From Agromyces hippuratus (GTDB lineage Bacteria > Actinomycetota > Actinomycetes > Actinomycetales > Microbacteriaceae), in contig NZ_JACCFI010000001.1 of assembly GCF_013410355.1 (NCBI RefSeq), forward strand, positions 2,666,001-2,730,000: a stretch of DNA of 64,000 bases. Reading direction: 5' to 3'. The notes under the pieces were generated by a model. That model made no database searches. It saw only the letters and a program-made list of their open reading frames with translations, and was not told the DNA's origin. The position numbers and the translations under genes are program-made. Shown piece by piece: positions 1 through 7,694 of this stretch. Numbering within the stretch: position 1 is the stretch's first letter; the number at the start of each line of letters is the position of its first letter.

Positions 1-1
1 G

Positions 2-622
2 GTCACGTATACCCTCATCGGAATCTCCGTGGCGGTGTACCTGCTGCAGATGATCCCCGGCCTCGGCGTCACGGGGGCGATCCGCTACGCGGGTCTCTAT
101 TCGCACCCGGGCTATCTCGAGCCCTGGCGCATGATGACGTCGGTGTTCGCGCACGGCAGCATCCTGCACCTGCTGCTCAACATGTACACCCTGTGGATCT
201 TCGGGCAGCTGCTCGAAGGCCTGCTCGGCAGGTGGCGCTACCTCACGCTCTACCTGCTGGCCGGCCTCGCCGGCTCGGTGGGCGTGCTCTGGCTCGCACC
301 GCCGAACATGCCCGTCGTCGGGGCATCCGGTGCCATCTTCGGACTCATGGGTGCGTTCCTCGTCATCCAACGCCGCCTCGGCGGGCAGTCGACGCAGCTG
401 TTCGTGCTGCTCGGCATCAACCTCGTCATCGGGTTCATCCCCGGCATGAACGTGGCCTGGCAGGCGCACCTCGGCGGACTCGCCGCCGGCGCCCTCATCG
501 GCTTCATCCTGGTCGAGACGCGCAAGCGGTCGCAGCAGCGCCTGCAGGTCTGGCTCCTGGTCGCCGTGGGCGCGGTGCTCGTGCTGCTGAGCCTGCGCTA
601 CTTCCTCTTCCCGATCGCCTGA
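2..622 (+). CDS. Rhomboid family intramembrane serine protease (5' end outside window)
   Basis: Integral membrane serine protease that cleaves substrates within or next to the bilayer. The reading frame is open to the left edge, so the N-terminus is missing; a GTG at 29 is internal to the conserved fold rather than a credible start. Counting from that GTG, the motif HGSILHLLLNM lies at 42-52, the catalytic serine is S100 in GASGAIFG, and the partner histidine is H147 in QAHLGG, giving the complete Ser-His dyad. About six membrane segments are visible. In actinobacteria a rhomboid gene commonly sits a few genes from crgA and the pkn-rod cluster, as here. Its substrate is unknown. Transcription probably ends at the hairpin at 781-812. 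Confidence 0.9.
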   Translation, partial: VTYTLIGISVAVYLLQMIPGLGVTGAIRYAGLYSHPGYLEPWRMMTSVFAHGSILHLLLNMYTLWIFGQLLEGLLGRWRYLTLYLLAGLAGSVGVLWLAPPNMPVVGASGAIFGLMGAFLVIQRRLGGQSTQLFVLLGINLVIGFIPGMNVAWQAHLGGLAAGALIGFILVETRKRSQQRLQVWLLVAVGAVLVLLSLRYFLFPIA

Positions 623-634
623 CGCCGTTCGAGG

Positions 635-735
635 TTATCCACAGCTCTCTCCACAGTTGGCGAGAGTTACACCGGTGTAATTGTCGTCATTCCGGGGGAC
701 ACGGGGCATTCCGGTTCTCCACACCCTGTGGAGAA
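635..735. promoter_or_regulatory. Cluster of DnaA-box-like sites in a convergent intergenic region
   Basis: Seen: TTATCCACA at 635-643 (perfect consensus DnaA box), a one-mismatch relative CTCTCCACA at 647-655, and a head-to-head pair TTCTCCACA at 715-723 and its complement at 727-735 separated by CCC. The last two fit TTNTNCACA. The region lies between the 3' ends of the rhomboid gene and crgA, where no promoter is needed. The neighbouring pkn-rod block is usually close to oriC. DnaA titration or a secondary initiator-binding locus is an inference. Confidence 0.55.
667..680. promoter_or_regulatory. Perfect 14-bp palindrome TTACACCGGTGTAA
   Basis: A perfect palindrome between the two halves of the DnaA-box-like cluster. 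It looks like a homodimeric regulator site, but both flanking genes end here rather than begin, so the site does not fit an ordinary operator. The binding protein is not identifiable from the sequence. Confidence 0.45.
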
Positions 736-780
736 CTGTGCATCGATGCAGCACGTGCAGCCACCGGTGGCACGAACAGC

Positions 781-812
781 AGAGGGGCGGATGCCGCAGC
801 ATCCGCCCCTCT
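781..812. terminator. Bidirectional hairpin terminator between rhomboid gene and crgA
   Basis: A perfect 14-bp stem (781-794 with 799-812) closes a 4-base loop CGCA. It stands between two convergent genes, with CTTG following the stem on the plus strand. It contains the GGATGC/GCATCC word that is enriched throughout the window. Confidence 0.75.
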
Positions 813-831
813 TGCGTGGTCGTCGCGCCGG

Positions 832-1071
832 CTAGCGCCAGCGGGTGGTCATGAGGAAGCCGATGAAGGCGATGCCGAAGCCGATCAGGATGTTCCACGA
901 TTCGAGGCTGGCGATCGGGTACGCACCCTGGCTCACGTAGAACACGATGATCCAGGCCAGCCCGACGAGCATGAAGCCGAACATGACGGGCTTGAACCAC
1001 ACCGGGTTCGGAGCCTCTTCGCCGCTCGCCTGTTCTGCGCGCGCGGGCTTCGATGATTTCGTACGTGCCAT
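832..1071 (-). CDS. crgA: Cell division protein CrgA
   Basis: Small divisome membrane protein that in mycobacteria and streptomycetes interacts with FtsZ, FtsI/PbpB and PbpA and coordinates septation with peptidoglycan synthesis. The 79-residue product has a charged N-terminus (ARTKSSKPARAEQ), then two membrane segments (about 27-46 and 56-74) and ends in TTRWR, the usual architecture and size of the family. The ATG at 1071 was chosen over an upstream in-frame ATG because a TAGAAT -10 box lies 7 bases before it, which implies a leaderless mRNA. It is divergent from the sortase gene. The nearby pkn-rodA-pbpA operon is the expected context. Confidence 0.93.
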   Translation of the reverse strand: MARTKSSKPARAEQASGEEAPNPVWFKPVMFGFMLVGLAWIIVFYVSQGAYPIASLESWNILIGFGIAFIGFLMTTRWR

Positions 1072-1078
1072 GCGGGTG

Positions 1079-1084
1079 ATTCTA
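1079..1084 (-). promoter_or_regulatory. -10 box of leaderless crgA promoter
   Basis: On the minus strand TAGAAT lies 7 bases before the crgA ATG with no Shine-Dalgarno sequence between. It mirrors the sortase -10 box at 1131-1136; both are preceded by GGC or GGGC. No strong -35 is visible. Confidence 0.6.
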
Positions 1085-1130
1085 GCCGAGTGAAGGCCTG
1101 CGAACACATTCGGTTCCCTGCTCCGCGGGC

Positions 1131-1136
1131 TAGAAT
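1131..1136 (+). promoter_or_regulatory. -10 box of leaderless sortase promoter
   Basis: TAGAAT lies 7 bases before the ATG at 1144, within GGGCTAGAATC. No ribosome-binding site is present, so transcription probably starts at or next to the start codon. Confidence 0.6.
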
Positions 1137-1143
1137 CGCCCTC

Positions 1144-1935
1144 ATGTCCGAGTCCCAGGCCGATACGCGGCATGCACGCCGCTCGGCGGAGGGCCGGCGC
1201 CCCCGTGTGAGCGTCGTCGGCGTGCTGGGCGAGCTGCTGCTCACCGCCGGGGCGTTGATCCTCCTGTTCCTCGGGTGGCAGCTCTGGTGGAACGACGCGA
1301 TCATGGCCGGCCAGCAGTCGTCAGCGGCCTCTGAGCAGAGCAGCAAGTGGCTCGAGCAGGCCCGCGCGAGCCAGGGTGCCACGCCGCCGCCCGCGCCGGC
1401 CGACTACGGCGATCCGGTCGTCGACACGACCGAGTACGCCAACGGCGACGCGTTCGCGGTCATGTACGTGCCCCGCTTCGGCGAGGATTCGCAGCGCACC
1501 ATCGCCGAGGGCTACGGACTCGACGTGCTCAACAGCTTCGACCTCGGCGTCGGGCACTACCCGCAGACGCAGAGGCCGGGCGAAGTCGGCAACTTCGCGA
1601 TCGCCTCGCACCGCAGCGCATACGGCGGCGGCATGCACGAGATCGAGCAGCTCCAGCTGGGCGATGCGATCTACATCCAGACGAAGGACGGCTGGTACAC
1701 CTACCGGTTCCGCGACTTCGAGTACGTGACGCCCGAGACGGTCGACGTGCTGGCCCCGGTGCCGCATCACCCCGATCTCGCACCGACCGACCGCATCGTC
1801 ACGCTCACGAGCTGCAATCCGTTGTACTCGACCGCCGAGCGCATCATCGCCTACGGCGTGCTCGAGTCGTGGCAGCCGAGTACGGCCGGGGCCCCGGCCG
1901 AAATCGCGCCGATCGTCGCGAAGTGGGAGAGCTGA
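1144..1935 (+). CDS. Class E sortase
   Basis: Membrane-anchored transpeptidase that attaches exported proteins bearing an LAXTG-type C-terminal signal to peptidoglycan. The 263-residue product has a basic cytoplasmic N-terminus, one membrane segment (about 23-46), a linker rich in Ser, Gln and Pro, and the sortase barrel. The catalytic triad is readable: H156 in IASHRSAYG, C224 in TLTSCNP and R233 in TAERIIAYG. TLTSCNP is typical of class E housekeeping sortases of high-GC Gram-positives. The ATG at 1144 follows a -10 box by 7 bases, which argues against the longer upstream reading. Three bases separate it from the small membrane protein gene downstream. Confidence 0.93.
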   Translation: MSESQADTRHARRSAEGRRPRVSVVGVLGELLLTAGALILLFLGWQLWWNDAIMAGQQSSAASEQSSKWLEQARASQGATPPPAPADYGDPVVDTTEYANGDAFAVMYVPRFGEDSQRTIAEGYGLDVLNSFDLGVGHYPQTQRPGEVGNFAIASHRSAYGGGMHEIEQLQLGDAIYIQTKDGWYTYRFRDFEYVTPETVDVLAPVPHHPDLAPTDRIVTLTSCNPLYSTAERIIAYGVLESWQPSTAGAPAEIAPIVAKWES

Positions 1936-1938
1936 GAC

Positions 1939-2094
1939 ATGTACGGTGCACTCTGGAGGGTGCTGCCCGGCCCCGTGTGGTTGCGCATCATCCTGATGCT
2001 GCTGCTCGTCGCCGCCGTCGTGTTCGCCCTCTTCACGTGGGTGTTCCCGTGGGTCGACGGCATCCTGAATCCGATCAACGTCACGGTGGAGTGA
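1939..2094 (+). CDS. Small single-span membrane protein downstream of sortase
   Basis: A 51-residue protein with one hydrophobic segment (about 15-36, rich in Leu, Val and Ala) and the end ILNPINVTVE. It begins three bases after the sortase stop and ends six bases before the glutamine amidotransferase start, so the three genes are probably co-transcribed. Short proteins of this shape often sit next to class E sortase genes in actinobacteria; their function is unknown. The membrane location is clear, and a role with the sortase is only inferred from position. Confidence 0.75.
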   Translation: MYGALWRVLPGPVWLRIILMLLLVAAVVFALFTWVFPWVDGILNPINVTVE

Positions 2095-2100
2095 GCTGAC

Positions 2101-2757
2101 ATGGAAAACGCCCCGACCCGGGTGCTCGTGGTCGACAACTACGACAGCTTCGTCTACACGCTGAACGGGTACCTGCAAGAGCTCGGCGCCGAGACCGAGG
2201 TCGTGCGCAACGACTCGTTCGAGGTCGCCGAGGTCGCCGAACGCATCGCCGCGTACGACGCCGTGCTGATCTCTCCGGGGCCGGGCAAGCCATCGGATGC
2301 CGGTGTGTCGATCCCGATCGTCGAGACCGCCCTCGCCTCGGGGCAGCCGATCCTCGGCGTCTGCCTCGGCCACCAGGCGATCGCCGAGGCGTTCGGGGCG
2401 GTCGTCACGAACGCCGAAGAGCTCATGCACGGCAAGACCTCGCTCATCACGCACGACGGCAGCGACTTCTACGACGGGGTGCCGCAGCCGTTCACGGCGA
2501 CCCGCTACCACTCGCTCGCCGTGGTCGACGACACGGTGCCCGCCGAACTCATCGTGACGAGTCGCACACAGGGCGGCGTCATCATGGGGCTGCGGCATGA
2601 GAGCGCCCCGATCTTCGGCGTGCAGTTCCACCCCGAGTCGGTGCTGACCGAGGGCGGCTATCGCATGCTCGGCAACTGGCTGGCGGTCGCGGGCATGCCC
2701 GAGGCTCGTGAGCGGGCGGTGGGCCTGAGCCCGCTCGTGCGGGCTACCGCCGGCTGA
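2101..2757 (+). CDS. trpG: Class I glutamine amidotransferase, component II of anthranilate/aminodeoxychorismate synthase
   Basis: Releases ammonia from glutamine for a chorismate-using partner (TrpE or PabB) that is not in this window. The 218-residue product is a complete GATase domain: VLVVDNYDSFVYTL at the N-terminus, nucleophile C88 in GVCLGHQ, and the H177/E179 pair in FHPES. The gene sits next to pknB as in mycobacteria, where it is called trpG; the same position is often annotated pabA, and sequence alone does not decide between tryptophan and folate supply because such subunits can be shared. It follows the small membrane protein gene closely and is convergent with pknB. Confidence 0.9.
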   Translation: MENAPTRVLVVDNYDSFVYTLNGYLQELGAETEVVRNDSFEVAEVAERIAAYDAVLISPGPGKPSDAGVSIPIVETALASGQPILGVCLGHQAIAEAFGAVVTNAEELMHGKTSLITHDGSDFYDGVPQPFTATRYHSLAVVDDTVPAELIVTSRTQGGVIMGLRHESAPIFGVQFHPESVLTEGGYRMLGNWLAVAGMPEARERAVGLSPLVRATAG

Positions 2758-2811
2758 GGGCTCGACCAGGACCGATACGGGGTCCGAGACGCTCGCTGCG
2801 CCCGCTGATCA

Positions 2812-2836
2812 ACTGCGCGGGCTCAGCCTGCGCAGT
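2812..2836. terminator. Possible terminator between trpG and pknB
   Basis: A 7-bp stem (ACTGCGC at 2812-2818 with GCGCAGT at 2830-2836) overlaps the pknB stop codon between two convergent genes. There is no U-tract, so the call is weak. Confidence 0.35.
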
Positions 2837-4517
2837 AGGTGAGCTCGACCGTGGAGTGCTGCGGCACGTCACCGGGCGGGAGCGACTGCTGCGTGACCGG
2901 TGAGCCGGGCTGCGCCGCGCACGAGCTGTCGGGTTTGGGAACGGCCGTGAGCTGCAGGTTCTCAGCCGCGAGATAGGAGGTCGCCGCCTCGAGCGTCTGA
3001 CCCGTCACGTCGGTGAGCGTGACGTTGCCGCTCGAGATGCGGAAGTCGACGGTCGAGCCGACCTCGACCGCAGTGCCCGCCTCGGGCGAGGTGCCGAGCA
3101 CGGTGTCGGCCGGAACGGTCGGCGACGATTCCCTCGTCTCGACACCCGCGACGAGGCCGATGGCATCGAGGTCGGCCTTCGCCTGTTCGAGGGTCTTGTT
3201 CCGAAGGTCGGGCACGTTCACGGCCTGCTTGCCGGTCGAGACGAACACGGTCACGGCCGTGCCGTTGTCGACGATCTCGCGAGCAGGGGGGTCGGTGCCG
3301 ATCACCTGGCCCGCGGGCACCGTGTCGTCGGTCTTCTCGACGGGGGTCGCGGGCAGCCCGAGCTCCTGCAGGATGTCGACGGCCTCTTCGTAGGTGCTCC
3401 CGGTGAGCACGGGGATCTCTTTGACGTTCGACGGCAGCTCGGCGGTCGGCTGCAGGTTGAAGGCCCAGTACATGACGGCGATCACGATGACGATGACGCC
3501 GATGATGCCCGACCAGATCCAGATCGCCGGCGGCCGGCGCTGGGTTCTGGTCATCGTCTCGTCTTCTGCCAGCTGTCGCAGGGCGAGCTCGGAGCTCGAG
3601 AGCGAGCCGGTCGGGGCGCCGAAGAGCATCGTGGCCTGGTCGGGCTCGCGGTGCACGGGCACCTGACCGGCGGCCGCGGTGTCGACGTCTGCGCGGAACT
3701 CGGCGGCCGTCTGATAGCGCTGATCGCGGTTCTTCGCGAGGGCGTGGAGCACCACCGAGTCGAGCGCCGGCGAGACCTTCGGGTTGACGACGCTCGGCTT
3801 GACCGGGCGCTCGCTGACATGCTGGTAGGCCACTGCGACCGGGGTGTCGCCGCGGAACGGCGGTCGACCGGTCAGCATCTCGAACAGCACCACGCCCGTG
3901 GAGTACAGGTCGGTGCGGGCGTCGACGGTCTCGCCCTTCGCCTGCTCGGGCGAGAAGTACGAGGCGGTGCCGAGGATCGCCGTGGTCTGCGCCACGGTCG
4001 TCGACGAGTCGGAGACGGCACGTGCGATGCCGAAGTCCATGACCTTCACCTGACCGGCGGTCGTGATCATGATGTTGCCGGGCTTGATGTCGCGGTGCAC
4101 CACGCCTGCACGGTGCGAGTACTCGAGCGCGGTGAGCACGCCGTCGATGACCCGAACCGCCGCGGACGCCTCGAGCGGACCATCGTGGATGATGTCCTTC
4201 AGCAGGCGGCCTTCGACGAACTCCATGATGATGAACGGAAGCTGCACCTCCTGCCCGGCGGAGTCGACGATCGTCTCCTCACCGGCGTCGAAGACGCGAA
4301 CGATCGTCGGGTGCGCCATCCGGGCAGCCGACTGTGCCTCTTGACGGAACCGCATGCGGAACGCGGGGTCGGTTGCGAGCTGCGGCTTCAGCAGCTTGAT
4401 CGCGACCTGACGCCCCAACCTGGTGTCGGTGCCGACGTGGACATCGGACATGCCGCCGCGCCCGATGAGAGCGCCGATGCGGTATCGCCCCGCGAGCACC
4501 CGTCCTTCATCGTTCAC
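2823..4517 (-). CDS. pknB: PASTA-domain Ser/Thr protein kinase PknB
   Basis: Transmembrane kinase that senses muropeptides or lipid II and phosphorylates division and wall-synthesis proteins. In the 564-residue product the kinase domain spans about 10-275: Gly loop GRGGMS, K41 in AIKLL, HRDIKPGN with D143, DFG at 161-163, and a Thr-rich activation loop (SSTTVAQTT). One membrane helix follows at about 330-355. Outside are three PASTA-like repeats: two clear ones beginning VLTGSTYEEA and VPDLRNKTLE, and a divergent third with two cysteines (DSSCAAQ, TYCAG) that could form a disulfide. It is the last gene of the fhaA-pknB operon, 40 bases beyond pknA. Confidence 0.95.
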   Translation of the reverse strand: MNDEGRVLAGRYRIGALIGRGGMSDVHVGTDTRLGRQVAIKLLKPQLATDPAFRMRFRQEAQSAARMAHPTIVRVFDAGEETIVDSAGQEVQLPFIIMEFVEGRLLKDIIHDGPLEASAAVRVIDGVLTALEYSHRAGVVHRDIKPGNIMITTAGQVKVMDFGIARAVSDSSTTVAQTTAILGTASYFSPEQAKGETVDARTDLYSTGVVLFEMLTGRPPFRGDTPVAVAYQHVSERPVKPSVVNPKVSPALDSVVLHALAKNRDQRYQTAAEFRADVDTAAAGQVPVHREPDQATMLFGAPTGSLSSSELALRQLAEDETMTRTQRRPPAIWIWSGIIGVIVIVIAVMYWAFNLQPTAELPSNVKEIPVLTGSTYEEAVDILQELGLPATPVEKTDDTVPAGQVIGTDPPAREIVDNGTAVTVFVSTGKQAVNVPDLRNKTLEQAKADLDAIGLVAGVETRESSPTVPADTVLGTSPEAGTAVEVGSTVDFRISSGNVTLTDVTGQTLEAATSYLAAENLQLTAVPKPDSSCAAQPGSPVTQQSLPPGDVPQHSTVELTYCAG

Positions 4518-4557
4518 GTGCGGTCCTGTTCCTCTCGTCGAAATCCTCGGCCTCGGC

Positions 4558-6243
4558 CTACGGGGCCGGGAGCACGGTCACCGTCGTCGACGGTGACGCC
4601 GGCGAGCCTACGGACCCGCAGTAGTAGACGAAGGTGACCGTGAGCTCACCACTCGTCTCGGCGGTCGTGGTGAGCACGGTCTCGGTCGCCCCGGCGCCCG
4701 ACGGCTGCGCCTTCGGAGCCCCGGTGCCCTGAACCGTCACCTGGTATCCCGACAACGTCTGACCACTCGGGCAGCTCTGCGTGTCCCACGAGACCGTGAA
4801 CGGCTGGTTGCCGCCGGCAGGGATCTCAGTCGGGTCGACGCGGGGTGCCGATGAGGGAGCGCTCGGGGTCTCGGGATCTCCGTAGTAGGTGATCGTGACC
4901 TCTGAGCCCACCTGCATGTTGCCGGTCGGGTTCACGTCGTAGACACGCCCGGCCTCGTTGGCGTTCACGGCGGGGTTGCCCTCGGCCGCGTTGACGACCA
5001 TGCCCAGCTCTTGGAGCTTCGCACGCGCCTCGTCGACCGTGAGGCCCAGATAGTCTTCGCGGTTGACCTCGGCGGTCGTCGGTGCCTCGCTCGACGGCGG
5101 TGGGCTCGACGGCGGCGTGCTCGCGGTCGTCGACGGCGGCTTCGTGGAGGACGACGCAGGCGGCTCCTTGCCGCCGCCGTTCAGTGCGAGCGCGATGATC
5201 GTGCCGATCAGCACGATCGCGAGGAGCGCGATCAGCACGATGAGCGGCCACGTCCAGGGGCTGCGCTTCTTCTCTTCGACGGGTTCTTCGTCTTCGCCCG
5301 CGGCGCCTGCCGACGGCAGCACCGTCGTGGCAGCGGTGGCACCGGCCGTGGGCATGAGCATCGTCGCGGCGGTGGCACCGGCGGCGCCGAGCACCGCGGG
5401 CACCGCGGCGGCTGCGGCCTGCACGTCGCCCCGGCGAAGCGCCGTCGCGGCACGCGCGAGATGCGCGGCGGACTGCGGCCGGTCGGCCGGGTTCTTCGCG
5501 ATGCATCCGTAGACCAGGTTGCGCACCGGCTCGGAGACCGTGACCGGCAGGTCGGGCGGCGTCTCGTTGATCTGCGCCATTGCGATCGCGACCTGCGACT
5601 CGCCCGTGAACGGGCGGCGGCCGGCGAGTGCCTCGTAGGCGACGATGCCGAGCGAGTAGATGTCGGTGGTCGGCGACGCCGGGTGACCCGACGCCTGCTC
5701 GGGCGAGAGGTACTGCACGGTGCCCATGACCTGGCCGGTGGCCGTCAGCGGCACCTGGTCGGCGATGCGCGCGATGCCGAAGTCGGTGATCTTGACGCGG
5801 CCGTCGGGCGTGATGAGCAGGTTGCCGGGCTTGATGTCGCGGTGCACGAGACCCGCAGCGTGCGCGGCCTGCAGCGCTGCGGCCGTCTGCGCGACGATGT
5901 CGAGCACCTTGTCGGTCGAGAGCACGTGCTCCCGCTCGAGGATCGTCGACAGGGCCTCGCCGGGCACGAGCTCCATGACGAGGTAGGCGCTGCCGTCCTC
6001 CTCGCCGTAGTCGAACACGTTGGCGATGCCCTCGTGGTTGACGAGCGCGGCGTGACGGGCCTCGGCGCGGAAGCGCTCGAGGAAGCCCGGGTCGCCCAGG
6101 TACTCGTCTTTCAGGATCTTGATCGCGACCTGGCGACCGATGACGAGGTCTGTGGCCTGCCACACCTCGCCCATCCCGCCGATCGCGATGCGGGACTGCA
6201 GTTCGTAGCGCCCTCCGAAGGTGAGCCCTGCGCTCGGTCTCAT
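4558..6243 (-). CDS. pknA: Ser/Thr protein kinase PknA with one PASTA-like and one Fn3-like extracellular domain
   Basis: Second membrane kinase of the division cluster. The 561-residue product has a kinase domain (about 10-275: K42, HRDIKPGN with D136, DFG at 154-156), an Ala-rich juxtamembrane region, a membrane helix at about 333-356, a Pro/Ser/Thr linker, one PASTA-like repeat (YLGLTVDEARAKLQELGM and following), and a C-terminal Ig/Fn3-like segment (FTVSWDTQSCPSGQTL) with two cysteines. Mycobacterial PknA lacks PASTA, so here both kinases carry an extracellular sensor. Its ATG overlaps the pbpA stop as ATGA, giving translational coupling. Confidence 0.92.
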   Translation of the reverse strand: MRPSAGLTFGGRYELQSRIAIGGMGEVWQATDLVIGRQVAIKILKDEYLGDPGFLERFRAEARHAALVNHEGIANVFDYGEEDGSAYLVMELVPGEALSTILEREHVLSTDKVLDIVAQTAAALQAAHAAGLVHRDIKPGNLLITPDGRVKITDFGIARIADQVPLTATGQVMGTVQYLSPEQASGHPASPTTDIYSLGIVAYEALAGRRPFTGESQVAIAMAQINETPPDLPVTVSEPVRNLVYGCIAKNPADRPQSAAHLARAATALRRGDVQAAAAAVPAVLGAAGATAATMLMPTAGATAATTVLPSAGAAGEDEEPVEEKKRSPWTWPLIVLIALLAIVLIGTIIALALNGGGKEPPASSSTKPPSTTASTPPSSPPPSSEAPTTAEVNREDYLGLTVDEARAKLQELGMVVNAAEGNPAVNANEAGRVYDVNPTGNMQVGSEVTITYYGDPETPSAPSSAPRVDPTEIPAGGNQPFTVSWDTQSCPSGQTLSGYQVTVQGTGAPKAQPSGAGATETVLTTTAETSGELTVTFVYYCGSVGSPASPSTTVTVLPAP

Positions 6244-6476
6244 TTGTTCAGCACCGCCTCTAGTACCTGCTTTGCGATGGGAGCGGCGATGAGATTGCCG
6301 TACCCTTCCTGACCAAGTCCCCCGCCATCCTCAACGAGTACCGTGATTGCATACTGAGGATTGTCGGCGGGGGCAAAACCGGTGAACCAGAGAGTGTAGG
6401 GGTCACTCTCTCCGTTCTCCGCTGTACCCGTTTTACCGGCCACGCTGACGCCGTCTATTCTTGCATTACTCGCGGC
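6240..6476 (-). other. Low-GC, rare-codon segment forming the 3' end of pbpA
   Basis: Seen: about 58% G+C over 6241-6480 (hand count 140/240), against roughly 70% on either side. Rare codons are dense: AAT, AGA, ATA, AAA, ACA, TTT, TAT, GTA, GTT, CTT and CTA all occur. The encoded residues remain typical for the family, so the difference is synonymous. An 8-bp inverted repeat (6389-6396 with 6404-6411, 7-base loop) lies inside. The segment ends exactly at the pbpA/pknA junction. Candidate explanations are a cis-acting RNA or internal promoter for pknA-pknB, or recombination with a donor of different base composition. Confidence 0.7.
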
Positions 6477-7694
6477 CCCGTTCTCGACGCCGTTGACCAT
6501 CATGCCGACCATCGTGTTCGCCGTCTCCTCGCTGATCGCGCGGCCGAACTCCTCGGCTTCGAACTCCTGCAGCGGAGTGAAGTCGGGCGCCGTGATCTGG
6601 TCGACCAGGTTCGGGTTCATCACGATGCCGCCGTTGGCGATCGCGGCCGACACCATCGCCATCTGCATGGGCGTCGCACGCACCTCGTACTGACCGAACG
6701 CGGTCAGAGCCGTCTGCGCGTCGTCGAGTGCACGCGGGTACACGCTCGCCTCGGTGGCCGTCGGGATCAGGAACTCGGTGTTGAACCCGAACTTCTCGGC
6801 CTGCTCGCGGATCGCGGCGTCGCCGAGCTCGATGCCGAGTTCGGCGAACGGGATGTTGCACGAGAGCCGGAGGGCGGTCGCGATGCTGACGGTCTCGCCG
6901 CCGCCGCAGTCGCCGCCCTCGGTGTTGCGCACGACGGAGTCGGTGCCCGGCAGCGTGAACGAGCTCGGGTTCGGCAGCTGGCTCTCGGGCGTGTACTTGC
7001 CCGACTCGAGGGCCGCAGCGACGGTGACGAGCTTGAACACCGAACCGGGCGGGTTCATGTCGCCGCCCGTCGCACGGTTGAACAGCGGGTCGGCCGGGTC
7101 GGCGAGCAGCCCCTCGTAGGTGGCGGTGACCGCCGCCGAGTCGTGCACCGCCAGCGCGTTCGGGTCGTACGTGGGCTTCGTGACCATCGCGAGGATGCGA
7201 CCGGTCGACGGCTCGGTGACGATCACCGCCCCGGTGTAGTCGCCGAGCGCGTCCCAAGCGGCCTGCTGCGCGACCTCGTCGATCGCGACCTCGACGGAGG
7301 CGCCCATCGGGTCCTGCCCGGAGATCAGGCGGTTGATCGAGTCGAAGAACTGGCTCGACGACTGGCCGCTGAGGTACTCGTTGACCGAGCGCTCGAGGCC
7401 GGTCGCCTCACCGTTGACGGGGAGGTAGCCGGTGACGGGCGCGTACAGGGGCCCGTTCGAGTAGATGCGCTGGAACTTGTAGTCGTCGGCGGAGGGTTCC
7501 GAGTACGCGATCGGCTCCCCGCCGACGAGGATCGGGCCGCGCTCGATCGAGTAGCTCTCGTAGAGCGTGCGGGAGTTGCGGGCGTCGGCGTTGAGGGCGT
7601 CGGCTCGCACGTACTGGATGATCGTCGACGAGACGAGCAGGGTCAGGAACATGAGGAACGCGACGATGGAGACGCGCTTGAGTTCGCGGTTCAT
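6240..7694 (-). CDS. pbpA: Penicillin-binding protein PbpA (class B transpeptidase)
   Basis: D,D-transpeptidase that cross-links peptidoglycan with the SEDS polymerase RodA. The 484-residue product has an N-terminal membrane anchor (about 8-27), a dimerisation/pedestal domain and a transpeptidase domain with all three motifs: S218-x-x-K221 in PPGSVFKL, SCN at 278-280, and KTGTAE at 421-426. The ATG at 7694 overlaps the rodA stop (ATGA); the longer upstream reading is out of character. The final ~79 codons, including the KTG box, use many codons that are otherwise rare in this window, although the protein sequence stays ordinary; this stretch is listed separately. Confidence 0.95.
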   Translation of the reverse strand: MNRELKRVSIVAFLMFLTLLVSSTIIQYVRADALNADARNSRTLYESYSIERGPILVGGEPIAYSEPSADDYKFQRIYSNGPLYAPVTGYLPVNGEATGLERSVNEYLSGQSSSQFFDSINRLISGQDPMGASVEVAIDEVAQQAAWDALGDYTGAVIVTEPSTGRILAMVTKPTYDPNALAVHDSAAVTATYEGLLADPADPLFNRATGGDMNPPGSVFKLVTVAAALESGKYTPESQLPNPSSFTLPGTDSVVRNTEGGDCGGGETVSIATALRLSCNIPFAELGIELGDAAIREQAEKFGFNTEFLIPTATEASVYPRALDDAQTALTAFGQYEVRATPMQMAMVSAAIANGGIVMNPNLVDQITAPDFTPLQEFEAEEFGRAISEETANTMVGMMVNGVENGAASNARIDGVSVAGKTGTAENGESDPYTLWFTGFAPADNPQYAITVLVEDGGGLGQEGYGNLIAAPIAKQVLEAVLNK

